Shown piece by piece: positions 28,001-33,927 of a stretch of DNA of 33,927 nt. Position 1 is the first letter of the stretch; the number at the start of each line of letters is the position of its first letter. The notes beneath the pieces were generated by a model, which was given only the letters and a program-made list of their open reading frames with translations, was not told the origin of the DNA and ran no database searches. The stretch lies in the NCBI GenBank assembly GCA_945891505.1, contig CAMDDL010000026.1, positions 1 to 33,927 of the forward strand, given 5' to 3'. This stretch comes from Maricaulis salignorans. GTDB lineage: Bacteria; Pseudomonadota; Alphaproteobacteria; Caulobacterales; Aquidulcibacteraceae. A program made the position numbers and the translations under genes.

Positions 28001-29126
28001 GGTAGATATCGGTCAAAGCGCTTTCGCGACCGTCATTCTTGTCCAGAACGATGGTGTTGCGCATCCAAGGACCAACGGTGACATTGTCGACGTCGAGGAC
28101 GTCTATTTCGGTCACGCCTGCTTGGCGCATTTCTACGATTTGAACATGGCTCAACTCTTGGCCAGCTTCAGCGTAGATTTCACCATTCTCAGCGCTGGCG
28201 ATATCGAAGGCCGCAAAGCGACTGATCAATTGATCGTCGGGCACCAACAAAGTGGTGACACCTTCTTCGGCCAATTTGTTCGCATTGCGGGCCGACAACT
28301 TCTTACCGCCTTCAGCGACAACTTTGCCATTGGCTGCATTGATCAGATCGTACGCAGGCTTTTGGCCACGCCAACGCTCTGGCACGAACGGAATGTTCCA
28401 GCCGCCTTCAGCTGCGGTGTAGGTGATGGTCTTGTAGAAGGTCGACAAAATGTCTTCCGCACCCATGCCCAACGCATAAAGGATGGTGGTCGCAGGTAGC
28501 TTGCGCTTACGGTCGATACGGACATAGACGACGTCCTTGGCATCAAACTCAAAGTCGAGCCACGAACCGCGATAAGGAATGACCCGCGCTGCAAACAACA
28601 GCTTGCCCGAGGAGTGGGTCTTGCCCTTGTCGTGGTCGAAGAACACGCCAGGAGAACGGTGCATCTGCGACACGATCACGCGCTCGGTGCCATTAACGAC
28701 AAAGGTGCCTTTGTCGGTCATCAAAGGAATGTCGCCCATATAGACGTCTTGCTCTTTGATGTCTTTGACCGACTTTGCGCCGGTATCTTCATCTGATTCA
28801 AACGTGATCAGACGGAGCTTCACCTTAAGAGGAGCCGAAAACGTCAAGTCGCGCTGGATACATTCATCCACGTCAAACTTGGGTGGCTCAAACTCAAAGG
28901 AGACATATTCCAGAACGGCGCGCTCTTGGAAATCCTTGATCGGGAATACCGATTTAAAAACGGCTTCAATGCCTTCATCGCGGCGCATTTCTTGCGGCAC
29001 ATCTTTTTGAAGGAATTGGTCATAGGAACTTTTTTGAACCTCGATCAGGTTCGGCATTGTCACTGCCTCGGCAATTTTGCCGAAAGATTTACGAATACGT
29101 TTCTTACCCGTGAACGATTGAGCCAT
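25002..29126 (-). CDS. rpoB: DNA-directed RNA polymerase beta subunit
   Basis: RpoB forms the second half of the RNA polymerase cleft and the rifampicin pocket. The 1374-residue product starts [16 protein letters not shown] and contains the rifampicin cluster [17 protein letters not shown] at residues 513-529. All positions commonly mutated to resistance are wild type (Gln521, Asp524, and the following His and Ser). Thr526 stands where E. coli has Asn518. Further landmarks are [20 protein letters not shown] and, near the C terminus, [23 protein letters not shown]. The ATG at 29126 follows AAGGGAAGAG; an upstream in-frame start (29228) adds 34 unrelated residues. The C-terminal tail is Gly/Ala-rich ([12 protein letters not shown]). 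It is separated from rplL by a strong terminator and a 494-nt gap. Confidence 0.98.
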   Translation of the reverse strand: MAQSFTGKKRIRKSFGKIAEAVTMPNLIEVQKSSYDQFLQKDVPQEMRRDEGIEAVFKSVFPIKDFQERAVLEYVSFEFEPPKFDVDECIQRDLTFSAPLKVKLRLITFESDEDTGAKSVKDIKEQDVYMGDIPLMTDKGTFVVNGTERVIVSQMHRSPGVFFDHDKGKTHSSGKLLFAARVIPYRGSWLDFEFDAKDVVYVRIDRKRKLPATTILYALGMGAEDILSTFYKTITYTAAEGGWNIPFVPERWRGQKPAYDLINAANGKVVAEGGKKLSARNANKLAEEGVTTLLVPDDQLISRFAAFDIASAENGEIYAEAGQELSHVQIVEMRQAGVTEIDVLDVDNVTVGPWMRNTIVLDKNDGRESALTDIYRVMRPGEPPTQETAQAMFQSLFFDKERYDLSAVGRVKMNMRLDLDVDDEMRVLRKEDIIEVLKVLVGLRDGRGEIDDIDNLGNRRVRSVGELMENQYRVGLLRMERAIKERMGSIDIDTVMPHDLINAKPAAAAVREFFGSSQLSQFMDQTNPLSEITHKRRLSALGPGGLTRERAGFEVRDVHPTHYGRICPIETPEGPNIGLINSLATFARVNKYGFIESPYRRVIDGKMQEEVIYLSAVEEAKYAIAQANSPVDATGYITEELVEARQNGDATILHRDLIEFIDVSPKQVVSVAAALIPFLENDDANRALMGSNMQRQAVPLVKAEAPLVGTGMEGVVARDSGATIVARRPGIVEQIDGTRIVVRATEETDPTKPGVDIYRLIKFQRSNQNTCINQRPLVRVGDLVRDGDIIADGPSTDLGELALGRNVLVAFMPWNGYNFEDSILISERIVRDDVFTSIHLEEFEISARDTKLGPEEITRDIPNVGEESLRNLDEAGIVAIGAEVNPGDILVGKVTPKGETPMTPEEKLLRAIFGEKASDVRDTSLKVPPGVQGTVVEVRVFNRHGVDKDQRAMQIEREEIERLAKDRDDELAILERNIYGRLKELLVGKEGLSGPKGFSKGEITEETLADFSKGQWWQIAIADEAAMGEIEAIQKLFQDAKRSLDARFEDKVEKLRRGDELPPGVMKVVKVFVAVKRKLQPGDKMAGRHGNKGVISRITPIEDMPFLEDGTHVDIVLNPLGVPSRMNVGQILETHLGWACAGLGKQVKEALEAYERAGDKARFVDTLTSIYGPDEELPTSEEDLKILGRNLSFGVPIATPVFDGARESDIRELLRRTGNDETGQSTLYDGRTGEAFKRKVTVGYIYMLKLHHLVDDKIHARSIGPYSLVTQQPLGGKAQFGGQRFGEMEVWALEAYGAAYTLQEMLTVKSDDVAGRTKVYESIVRGDDTFEVGIPESFNVLIKEMRSLGLNVELVEGMGAAVGDGAGGQLPPKK

Positions 29127-29229
29127 CGCTCTTCCCTTCTTGTGGGGCCGCGCGATCATCCAGCGGGGGCTGGGCGCGCAGGCTGCCGAATGATTGCCTG
29201 CTCGGGAAAAAGCCCCCCTCAAACGCAAT

Positions 29230-29255
29230 AAAAGGTCCCGCAGGCATGTGGGACC
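29230..29255 (-). terminator. Terminator-like hairpin in the rpoB leader (possible attenuator)
   Basis: On the transcript GGUCCC-a-CA (29255-29247) pairs with UG-c-GGGACC (29242-29234) around a 4-nt loop, with one C-A mismatch. It is followed by UUUUAUUG, 104 nt before the rpoB ATG. The position between rplL and rpoB parallels the attenuator known from E. coli, but the sequence relation was not tested. Confidence 0.5.
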
Positions 29256-29559
29256 GTAACGTGGAAATATGAAGGTGCCAGGTGCGTATGTCTTACGTCG
29301 CCCCGCAAGTAAAGGGGGATCGGACAGTCTTTACAGCTGTTTTGTGCGAGAGCTGTAGCTGACCTGAATTTTGTAAGAAAAGACAAGCTTAACAAGGCGC
29401 ACAAAACGGCAAAAGCTAAGACTATTCCCGATGTTTCTTCAAAGACTTCGTGTTGCAAAAAGATACCCGCACGGACGATTAAGGCAGAAGGCGCTGGCCA
29501 AGAGAAACAATCGCGCAGAAGCCGGAAAATGGTTAGCTCACGGACGGATTGCTGGACAC

Positions 29560-29594
29560 AAAAAAGCGGGCACCTCCATCACAGAGGTGCCCGC
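29560..29594 (-). terminator. Strong intrinsic terminator after rplL
   Basis: GCGGGCACCTC (29566-29576) and GAGGTGCCCGC (29584-29594) form a perfect 11-bp stem with a CATCACA loop. On the minus strand it is followed by six U residues and lies 26 nt after the rplL stop. Confidence 0.93.
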
Positions 29595-29620
29595 CTTCGT
29601 TTTCGGCTTACGCCGAAAGC

Positions 29621-29998
29621 TTACTTCAATTCGACCTTTGCACCAGCTGCTTCGAGCTGAGCTTTGATCTTGTTGGCTTCGTCCTTGGACACGCCTTCTT
29701 TGACTGGCTTTGGAGCTGCTTCGACCAGGTCCTTGGCTTCTTTCAGGCCGAGACCGGTGATGCCGCGAACTTCCTTGATCACTTCGATCTTCTTTTCGCC
29801 GAACGAGGCGAGAACGACGGTGAATTCGGTTTGCTCTTCAGCAGCTTCAACTGGAGCAGCAGCGCCGCCAGCAGCAGCAACAGCCACAGGAGCAGCAGCA
29901 GTTACGCCCCACTTTTCTTCAAGAAGCTTTGCAAGGTCAGCAGCTTCCAAAACGGTCAATGCGGACAGGTCTTCGACCAACTTTTCGAGTTTAGACAT
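29621..29998 (-). CDS. rplL: 50S ribosomal protein L7/L12
   Basis: L7/L12 forms the flexible stalk dimers that recruit translation GTPases. The 125-residue product has the N-terminal dimerisation and L10-binding helices ([22 protein letters not shown]), an Ala/Gly/Pro-rich hinge (about 34-54) and the C-terminal globular domain with the factor-binding segment [21 protein letters not shown]. It follows rplJ by 54 nt, as in the usual rplJL operon, and is followed by a strong terminator that should keep L7/L12 output separate from rpoBC. Confidence 0.97.
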   Translation of the reverse strand: MSKLEKLVEDLSALTVLEAADLAKLLEEKWGVTAAAPVAVAAAGGAAAPVEAAEEQTEFTVVLASFGEKKIEVIKEVRGITGLGLKEAKDLVEAAPKPVKEGVSKDEANKIKAQLEAAGAKVELK

Positions 29999-30052
29999 TT
30001 TCGTGTTTCCTAACTTGGATAGGGTTGTAAATGGTATCGCGGACGACGGACG

Positions 30053-30568
30053 TCACGCAGCATCCTTGTCGGCATAAGCCTGCAGAACGCGGGCCAGCTG
30101 GGCGGCAGGTGCTTGGACCACAGCAGCGATTTTCTGGGCAGGTGCCTGAATAACGCCAATGATCTTCGAACGCAGCTCATCTAAGGATGGCAAGGTAGCC
30201 AGCGACTTGACGCCATTAGCGTCCAGTACTGTTGCGCCCATGAAGCCCCCAGTCAGAACGAGCTTGTCGTTCGTCTTGGCGAAATCTGCCATCAATTTCG
30301 GTGCGACCGTTGGGTCTTCCGAAAATGCAACAGCTGTCGGGCCTTTCAGAAGCACATGGGCGCCTTCGCCCGCATGCCCTTCAAGAGCCAGCCTCGCGAG
30401 GCGGTTTTTAACCACCTTCACGCCCGCACCAACGGCCGAAGCCTTGATACGGAGGTCCGTCAATTCCGCCACGGTCATTCCGGTGTAGTGCGCAAACACA
30501 ACAACGGTATTCTCGTTAAAGACGCTTTTCAGTGTCTCGACGACTTCGGCCTTTTCGGTCCGATCCAT
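30053..30568 (-). CDS. rplJ: 50S ribosomal protein L10
   Basis: L10 anchors the L7/L12 dimers on the ribosome and, in other bacteria, represses its own mRNA as the L10-(L7/L12) complex. The 171-residue product has the conserved N-terminal [12 protein letters not shown] helix, the [12 protein letters not shown] segment that contacts 23S rRNA, the [10 protein letters not shown] strand and the C-terminal helix that binds L7/L12. The ATG at 30568 follows GAGGAGACCGCG. A longer reading from 30601 would start inside a predicted leader hairpin and is rejected. Confidence 0.97.
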   Translation of the reverse strand: MDRTEKAEVVETLKSVFNENTVVVFAHYTGMTVAELTDLRIKASAVGAGVKVVKNRLARLALEGHAGEGAHVLLKGPTAVAFSEDPTVAPKLMADFAKTNDKLVLTGGFMGATVLDANGVKSLATLPSLDELRSKIIGVIQAPAQKIAAVVQAPAAQLARVLQAYADKDAA

Positions 30569-30849
30569 CGCGGTCTCCTCAGGTTTGATAGATAGGACCA
30601 TCCCATCTATCGGTGACTGCCACCTCCCAAAGAAAGGGCGGCGACAGGCCTGCCCGGGGACGAAGGACCTCTGATCCGTTTGTTGCCAAACCTATCATCA
30701 GTAACACTCGCTCCCGTCTAACGTGGACCAGAAAGTCTCCCCTCTGATTAAGCCATCACTGGCATCCATGATCTCGGACAGGTTGCTCTGCGTCGATAAC
30801 AACACAACACAGAGCATTCGCGCGGGGTTGCCCCCGTTTGAATGGGTTG
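30569..30849 (-). promoter_or_regulatory. Structured rplJ leader (candidate L10 autoregulatory leader)
   Basis: The 315-bp rplA-rplJ gap holds no gene. Its minus strand contains several hairpins: a GGGGGCAACCCC stem-loop, a GCTCTG/CAGAGC stem (near 30795-30818), and a stem close to the ribosome site. An L10 leader in this position is known in many bacteria. I infer it here from position and structure only; the conserved kink-turn was not identified with certainty. Confidence 0.4.
30587..30611 (-). promoter_or_regulatory. Hairpin directly upstream of the rplJ ribosome-binding site
   Basis: GATAGAT-A-GG (30587-30596) pairs with CC-C-ATCTATC (30602-30611), ten base pairs with one mismatch and a 5-nt loop. 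It ends about four bases before the GAGGAG site of rplJ, close enough to influence ribosome access. Confidence 0.55.
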
Positions 30850-30877
30850 GACGGGCAGACGTTAGGGTCTGCCCGTC
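30850..30877 (-). terminator. Hairpin immediately after rplA
   Basis: GACGGGCAGAC (30850-30860) and GTCTGCCCGTC (30867-30877) form a perfect 11-bp stem with a 6-nt loop, six bases past the rplA stop. The minus strand continues CAACCCAUUC, without U, so it may be an RNA-processing or 3'-protecting structure instead of a terminator. Confidence 0.55.
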
Positions 30878-30883
30878 GAAATC

Positions 30884-31588
30884 TTAGGCTGGGACGTTGA
30901 TCGCAGAAGCGGTGTCAACCTTGACGCCTGGACCCATGGTCGAAGACATCGACACGCGGCGGACATAGGTGCCCTTCGCGCCGGTTGGCTTGGCTTTTAC
31001 AAGTGCGTCGACCAATGCGCGGGCGTTTTCAACCAAAGCGGCTTCCGTGAAGCTTGCCTTGCCGATGCCTGCGTGAATGATACCGGCCTTTTCCACACGG
31101 AACTCAACAGCGCCGCCCTTGGAATCTTCAACAGCCTTTTTGACGTCCATGGTCACGGTGCCGACCTTTGGGTTTGGCATTAGGCCGCGTGGGCCCAAGA
31201 CCTTACCCAAACGTCCAACCAGCGCCATCATGTCTGGGGTTGCAATAACGCGATCAAAGTCCATGCGGCCGCCTTGCACTTCTTCGAGCAAGTCTTCTGC
31301 ACCGACGATTTCTGCACCAGCTGCGCGGGCTTCATCAGCCTTTGGACCGCGAGCAAACACGGCCACGCGAACCGAACGGCCAGAACCGTTTGGCAGATTA
31401 CAAACGCCACGGACCATTTGGTCAGCGTATTTTGGTTCAACGCCCAGATTGACGGCGATATCAACACCCTCGTCAAACTTAGCTTTTGCATTAGCCTTCA
31501 CGATCGCGATGGCTTCTTCCAAGGTGTAGAGCTTTTCAGCAACAACGCTTGTGCGGGCGGCGGACAGCCGTTTTCCAACTTTAGCCAT
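30884..31588 (-). CDS. rplA: 50S ribosomal protein L1
   Basis: L1 forms the mobile L1 stalk near the E site and is the translational repressor of rplKA in other bacteria. The 234-residue product has the N-terminal [13 protein letters not shown], the [13 protein letters not shown] segment, the Rossmann-like middle ([22 protein letters not shown]) and the signature region [16 protein letters not shown]. The ATG lies two bases after the rplK stop, so the two are translationally coupled. Confidence 0.97.
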   Translation of the reverse strand: MAKVGKRLSAARTSVVAEKLYTLEEAIAIVKANAKAKFDEGVDIAVNLGVEPKYADQMVRGVCNLPNGSGRSVRVAVFARGPKADEARAAGAEIVGAEDLLEEVQGGRMDFDRVIATPDMMALVGRLGKVLGPRGLMPNPKVGTVTMDVKKAVEDSKGGAVEFRVEKAGIIHAGIGKASFTEAALVENARALVDALVKAKPTGAKGTYVRRVSMSSTMGPGVKVDTASAINVPA

Positions 31589-31590
31589 GA

Positions 31591-32019
31591 TTATGCCACC
31601 ACTTCCAAGCCCATGGAACGTGCCGAGCCAGCGATGATTTTCGTCGCGGCGTCGAGGTCCATAGCGTTCAAGTCCTTCATTTTCATTTCAGCGATCTCAC
31701 GGCACTGGGCCATGGTCACCGAACCGGCGCGGTCACGACCCGGCTTCAACGAGCCCTTCGAGAGACCTGCTGCCTTCTTAAGATAATGCGACGCAGGTGG
31801 CGTCTTGATCTCAAAGGTGAAGCTCTTGTCTTGATAATAGGTGATCACGGTTGGGCATGGGGTGCCCTTTTCCATTTCCTGCGTCTTGGCGTTAAAGCCT
31901 TTGCAGAATTCCATGATGTTCAAGCCGCGTTGACCCAACGCAGGCCCGATTGGTGGAGCAGGCTTTGCTTCGCCTGCCTTCACCTCGAGCTTGATTTGCC
32001 CGAGAATTTTCTTCGCCAT
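31591..32019 (-). CDS. rplK: 50S ribosomal protein L11
   Basis: L11 binds the GTPase-associated centre of 23S rRNA and is needed for RelA activation and thiostrepton sensitivity. The 142-residue product has the conserved [22 protein letters not shown] segment split across the N domain and the [21 protein letters not shown]-terminal RNA-binding helices. The ATG at 32019 follows AGGAGTGGGACT. A longer in-frame start at 32040 adds seven residues upstream of that ribosome site and is rejected. Confidence 0.97.
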   Translation of the reverse strand: MAKKILGQIKLEVKAGEAKPAPPIGPALGQRGLNIMEFCKGFNAKTQEMEKGTPCPTVITYYQDKSFTFEIKTPPASHYLKKAAGLSKGSLKPGRDRAGSVTMAQCREIAEMKMKDLNAMDLDAATKIIAGSARSMGLEVVA

Positions 32020-32101
32020 AGTCCCACTCCTAAAAGCCACCCTATTCAGGTGTGCTTGGGTTTTTCGATCAATCCAGCAAGACTGGTAGATCGAGGGTTA
32101 C

Positions 32102-32141
32102 GTGGTCCGGTCGCGCTGGCCTACTTGCGCGAACCTCCCAC
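32102..32141 (-). promoter_or_regulatory. Candidate L1-binding control site in the rplK leader
   Basis: The minus strand of the 140-nt nusG-rplK gap contains GTGGGAGG (from 32141) and, 28 nt later, GGACCACG (ending near 32101). GTGG and CCAC would close a helix with a GC-rich interior. L1 represses rplK through a site in this leader in E. coli; the match here is by position and the GTGGGAG...ACCAC pattern only. Confidence 0.35.
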
Positions 32142-32159
32142 ATCTCATGAGCCGATGGA

Positions 32160-32699
32160 TTAGCTAAGCTTTTCCACCTGCGCATATTCAAGTTCAACCG
32201 GTGTAGACCGGCCGAAGATTGAAACTGCTACCTTGAGGCGCTGACGCGACTCATCGACTTCTTCAACATGGCCTTCGAAGGAAGCAAACGGGCCATCCAC
32301 AACCCGCACCTTCTCGCCCAAATCGAACGAAATAATTTGCTTTGGACGCTCCACGCCTTCTTCGACCACACCCAGAATGCGCTGAACTTCCCGCTCAGAC
32401 ACAGGCGTTGGACGCTTCCCAGCATCAGCACCCAAGAAACCGGTCACCTTTGGGGTGTCCTTTACCAAGTGATAGGTGGCGTCATCCAACTCCATCTTCA
32501 CCAAAACATAGCCCGGAAAGAAGCGGCGCTCGCTGACGCGTTTGCGGCCACGGACAGTCTCTGTCACTTCTTCGGACGGCACCAGAACCTGCTCGACCTT
32601 ATCGGCCAAACCCTTCTGAGCAGCAGTCTCTTTAATTTGCTCTGCAACCTTCTTCTCGAAGTTCGAGTAAGCGTGCACGATGTACCATTTGGCGCTCAA
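32160..32699 (-). CDS. nusG: Transcription termination/antitermination protein NusG
   Basis: NusG binds the RNA polymerase clamp to raise processivity and links polymerase to Rho or ribosomes. The likely product is 179 residues, starting at a TTG codon (MSAKWYIVHAYSNFEKKV). It has the NGN domain with RRFFPGYVLVKMEL and a C-terminal KOW domain with FDLGEKVRVVDGPFASFEG. The TTG lies one base after the secE stop with GGGGGA about ten bases upstream. A GTG/ATG reading further upstream would overlap secE for 20 residues (TCCCAAQSASYS...) and lacks similarity. A TTG start and tight spacing suggest coupling to secE. Confidence 0.95.
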   Translation of the reverse strand: MSAKWYIVHAYSNFEKKVAEQIKETAAQKGLADKVEQVLVPSEEVTETVRGRKRVSERRFFPGYVLVKMELDDATYHLVKDTPKVTGFLGADAGKRPTPVSEREVQRILGVVEEGVERPKQIISFDLGEKVRVVDGPFASFEGHVEEVDESRQRLKVAVSIFGRSTPVELEYAQVEKLS

Positions 32700-32700
32700 C

Positions 32701-32949
32701 CTATTGTCCCCCGCCAATACCGAGTATGAAGCCGACTGCGCTGCGCAGCAGCAAGTCAACTAAGAAAAAGAAGATCGCGGCAACCACGACCATCAGGAAA
32801 ACGAAAACAGTTGAAACCAAGGTCTCATTGCGCGACGCCCAGGAAATCTTGCGAAGTTCCGAACGCACGTCCTTAAAGTACTGGACGAAGCCAGATTTTT
32901 TGACTGCAGGCTTTGGGGCCGGAGTGGGCGTGGTGGGTGCTTGTGCCAT
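32701..32949 (-). CDS. secE: Preprotein translocase subunit SecE
   Basis: SecE clamps SecY in the inner-membrane translocon. The 82-residue product is of the short single-span type: a Pro/Ala-rich N terminus, an amphipathic helix with the conserved FKDVRSELRKISWASRNE segment, and one membrane helix (about 44-66). It follows tRNA-Trp and precedes nusG by one base, the standard arrangement. Confidence 0.96.
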   Translation of the reverse strand: MAQAPTTPTPAPKPAVKKSGFVQYFKDVRSELRKISWASRNETLVSTVFVFLMVVVAAIFFFLVDLLLRSAVGFILGIGGGQ

Positions 32950-33064
32950 AATTTTCTAGGTGGTGCGGGCATCCCGAAAGCGCCAGCCCCAATCGTTCCT
33001 GTTTTGCATTCCATTGAGCGACTTCTTTAGTGAAGCCACCGTGTTCCTATTACCATCCCGCGCC

Positions 33065-33140
33065 TGGCAGGGGCTGAGGGACTCGAACCCACGACCCTCG
33101 GTTTTGGAGACCGATGCTCTACCAGCTGAGCTAAACCCCT
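33065..33140 (-). tRNA. tRNA-Trp (anticodon CCA)
   Basis: The minus strand folds into a full cloverleaf. The acceptor stem is AGGGGTT with AGCCCCT, the D arm GCTC/GAGC, the anticodon stem TCGGT/ACCGA with loop CTCCAAA (anticodon CCA), and the T loop TTCGAGT. G73 is the discriminator and the CCA end is encoded (33067-33065). The T stem GTGGG/CCCTC has a U-U mismatch at positions 50-64. The gene precedes secE, as is common in bacteria. Confidence 0.96.
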
Positions 33141-33148
33141 AAAGCGCG

Positions 33149-33180
33149 CCGCGCCCGAAGGCGTTAGACCTTGGGCGCGG
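33149..33180 (-). promoter_or_regulatory. Hairpin at the predicted 5' end of the tRNA-Trp precursor
   Basis: CCGCGCCC (33149-33156) and GGGCGCGG (33173-33180) form a perfect 8-bp GC stem, extended inside by AAGG/CCTT after a one-base bulge. It ends eight bases before the mature tRNA 5' end and begins at the position expected for the transcript start, so the tRNA leader would be almost entirely this hairpin. Confidence 0.6.
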
Positions 33181-33187
33181 ACCGCCG

Positions 33188-33216
33188 CATATGCCCGAAC
33201 ACCCCTTCTGACGCAA
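33188..33216 (-). promoter_or_regulatory. Candidate sigma-70 promoter for tRNA-Trp-secE-nusG-rpl operon
   Basis: On the minus strand TTGCGT (33216-33211) and CATATG (33193-33188) are spaced by exactly 17 bases, and the expected start falls about seven bases downstream, near 33180. This is the first good promoter upstream of the tRNA and no other minus-strand gene is upstream in the window. Confidence 0.55.
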
Positions 33217-33317
33217 GAGGGGCATGTGAAACAAGTCGCAGGAAATGGCTAGATGTGTGCAGCGATTGGAGGCACCGCGAAGCCCTGACATGATCCTGCA
33301 GCAAATCTGTCGTCAAA

Positions 33318-33329
33318 TTGTTGCAACAA
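33318..33329. promoter_or_regulatory. 12-bp palindrome TTGTTGCAACAA, possible operator
   Basis: The sequence is a perfect inverted repeat centred on TTGCAA. LacI-family operators often have a central CG or a similar palindrome, and TonB receptor genes for sugars are frequently under such repressors. The regulator and its relevance are not shown. Confidence 0.4.
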
Positions 33330-33360
33330 CGCAACACACGCGAACTAGAGTCGCTCAGAC

Positions 33361-33373
33361 GGTGAATTTCACC
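33361..33373. promoter_or_regulatory. 13-bp palindrome GGTGAATTTCACC, possible operator
   Basis: A perfect 6-1-6 inverted repeat (GGTGAA-T-TTCACC) lies 145 bp before the TonB receptor start. It could be a dimeric-repressor site; no regulator was identified. Confidence 0.4.
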
Positions 33374-33517
33374 ATTGGCATGGTAGATTCCTCCGTGTCC
33401 GCACGTTACCGCACTCGCCCATCAGCATTTCGGCGCTTCAGATTCCTCCTCGACCAATCCGGTCTTTCTGGAGCGAAAACCCGATTTAGCGATTTCGACA
33501 ATCAGGATGGACCTCAC

Positions 33518-33927
33518 ATGATTTCTAAACGTCACCTCGCAATGGCCTCGGTTAGTGCCGTTGCTTTCAGCGCCCTTGCATTCGCACCAGGTTTTGCGGC
33601 GGCCCAAACCGCAGCAGCGGCAGATGAGCCAACCGGCATTGAGACCGTCATCGTGACGGCTCGTAAGCGCGAAGAAAGCAGCCAAGATGTGCCTGCGTCG
33701 CTGACCACGGTGCGTGGTGATGCGTTGACGACTTTGACCTCTGGCGGCGCCGACATGAACGCCTTCTCTGGCCGCGTCCCCTCGCTGGTTGTTGAAAGCT
33801 CGTTCGGTCGTACCTTCCCGCGCTTTTACTTGCGCGGCTTGGGCAACTCCGACTTCGACTTGAACGCTTCGCAGCCTGTTTCTTTGATTTATGACGAAGT
33901 GGTGTTTGAAAACCCAGTTCTGAAGGG
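33518..33927 (+). CDS. TonB-dependent outer membrane receptor, N-terminal part only
   Basis: The visible 136 residues begin with a signal peptide (MISKRHLAMASVSAVAFSAL, cleaved near FAAAQ, about residue 30). A TonB-box-like ETVIVTARKREE follows (about 42-53), then the plug domain (SQDVPASLTTV, RVPSLVVES, RFYLRGLGNSDFD). The gene runs off the right edge, so the barrel and substrate cannot be judged. Such receptors import siderophores, vitamins or oligosaccharides using TonB energy. The ATG follows AGGATGG; it is transcribed away from tRNA-Trp. Confidence 0.92.
   Translation, partial: MISKRHLAMASVSAVAFSALAFAPGFAAAQTAAAADEPTGIETVIVTARKREESSQDVPASLTTVRGDALTTLTSGGADMNAFSGRVPSLVVESSFGRTFPRFYLRGLGNSDFDLNASQPVSLIYDEVVFENPVLK

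Larger units (their letters stand above)
29127..29620 (-). other. 494-bp rplL-rpoB gap with rpoB leader
   Basis: No supported gene lies here. The upstream end is the rplL terminator and the downstream end is the rpoB leader with a terminator-like hairpin. A weak minus-strand promoter candidate TTGTTA-N17-AAAATT is at about 29366-29394. Small open frames on both strands lack ribosome sites and protein-like composition. Confidence 0.6.
33217..33517. other. Upstream region of the TonB-dependent receptor gene
   Basis: No gene is supported. With the tRNA promoter and leader it forms a 377-bp divergent gap. It contains two perfect palindromes described separately. No confident plus-strand promoter was found. 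Confidence 0.5.

Noticed and set aside
29219-29458. Small frame in the rplL-rpoB gap with a hydrophobic stretch (upstream leader peptide idea)
   Set aside because: It covers the hairpin and has no clear ribosome site; the frame is not supported beyond chance length.

Overview
The window looks like core chromosome of an alphaproteobacterium, probably from the Caulobacterales/Hyphomonadales/Sphingomonadales side. The evidence is the fixed order rpsB-tsf-pyrH-frr-uppS-cdsA-dxr-rseP-bamA-skp, an sdhE gene near mfd, an alphaproteobacterial-looking RpoB (Thr at the position of E. coli Asn518), a TonB-dependent receptor with a long signal peptide, and small secreted proteins with AQ-type signal cleavage sites. 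The exact genus cannot be read from the sequence. Almost every gene is on the minus strand, so transcription runs from high to low coordinates. Only a short-chain dehydrogenase and the truncated TonB receptor at the right edge are on the plus strand.

Right third (about 33.2 kb down to 20.7 kb): a promoter drives tRNA-Trp, secE and nusG, followed by rplK-rplA, rplJ-rplL and rpoB-rpoC. This is the classical transcription/translation supercluster. It is punctuated by a possible L1-type control site before rplK, a structured rplJ leader, a strong intrinsic terminator directly after rplL, a long leader with a second terminator-like hairpin before rpoB, and a very strong terminator after rpoC. The str genes (rpsL, rpsG, fusA, tuf), which often follow rpoC in alphaproteobacteria, are absent here.

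Middle (about 20.7 to 14.3 kb): an accessory-looking stretch. It begins with a roughly 300-bp mosaic of nested inverted repeats. Then come a periplasmic alpha-carbonic anhydrase, a secreted tandem DUF1330-like protein, a SleB-type cell-wall hydrolase, a plus-strand SDR enzyme, sdhE, a hemolysin III/PAQR membrane protein, a small secreted protein of unknown function and a VOC-fold protein.

Left third (about 14.3 kb to 1): mfd (transcription-coupled repair), then rpsB-tsf, then the tightly packed pyrH-frr-uppS-cdsA-dxr set with 1-3 nt gaps or overlaps, then rseP (mmpA), bamA and skp (cut by the window edge). These genes link translation, UMP supply, ribosome recycling, isoprenoid and phospholipid precursors, and outer-membrane protein assembly.

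No defence island, prophage, CRISPR array or insertion-sequence transposase is visible. The features least explained by known gene content are the inverted-repeat mosaic after rpoC, the U-U mismatch in the tRNA-Trp T stem, the structured leaders of the ribosomal and RNA polymerase genes, and the small secreted proteins of unknown function.
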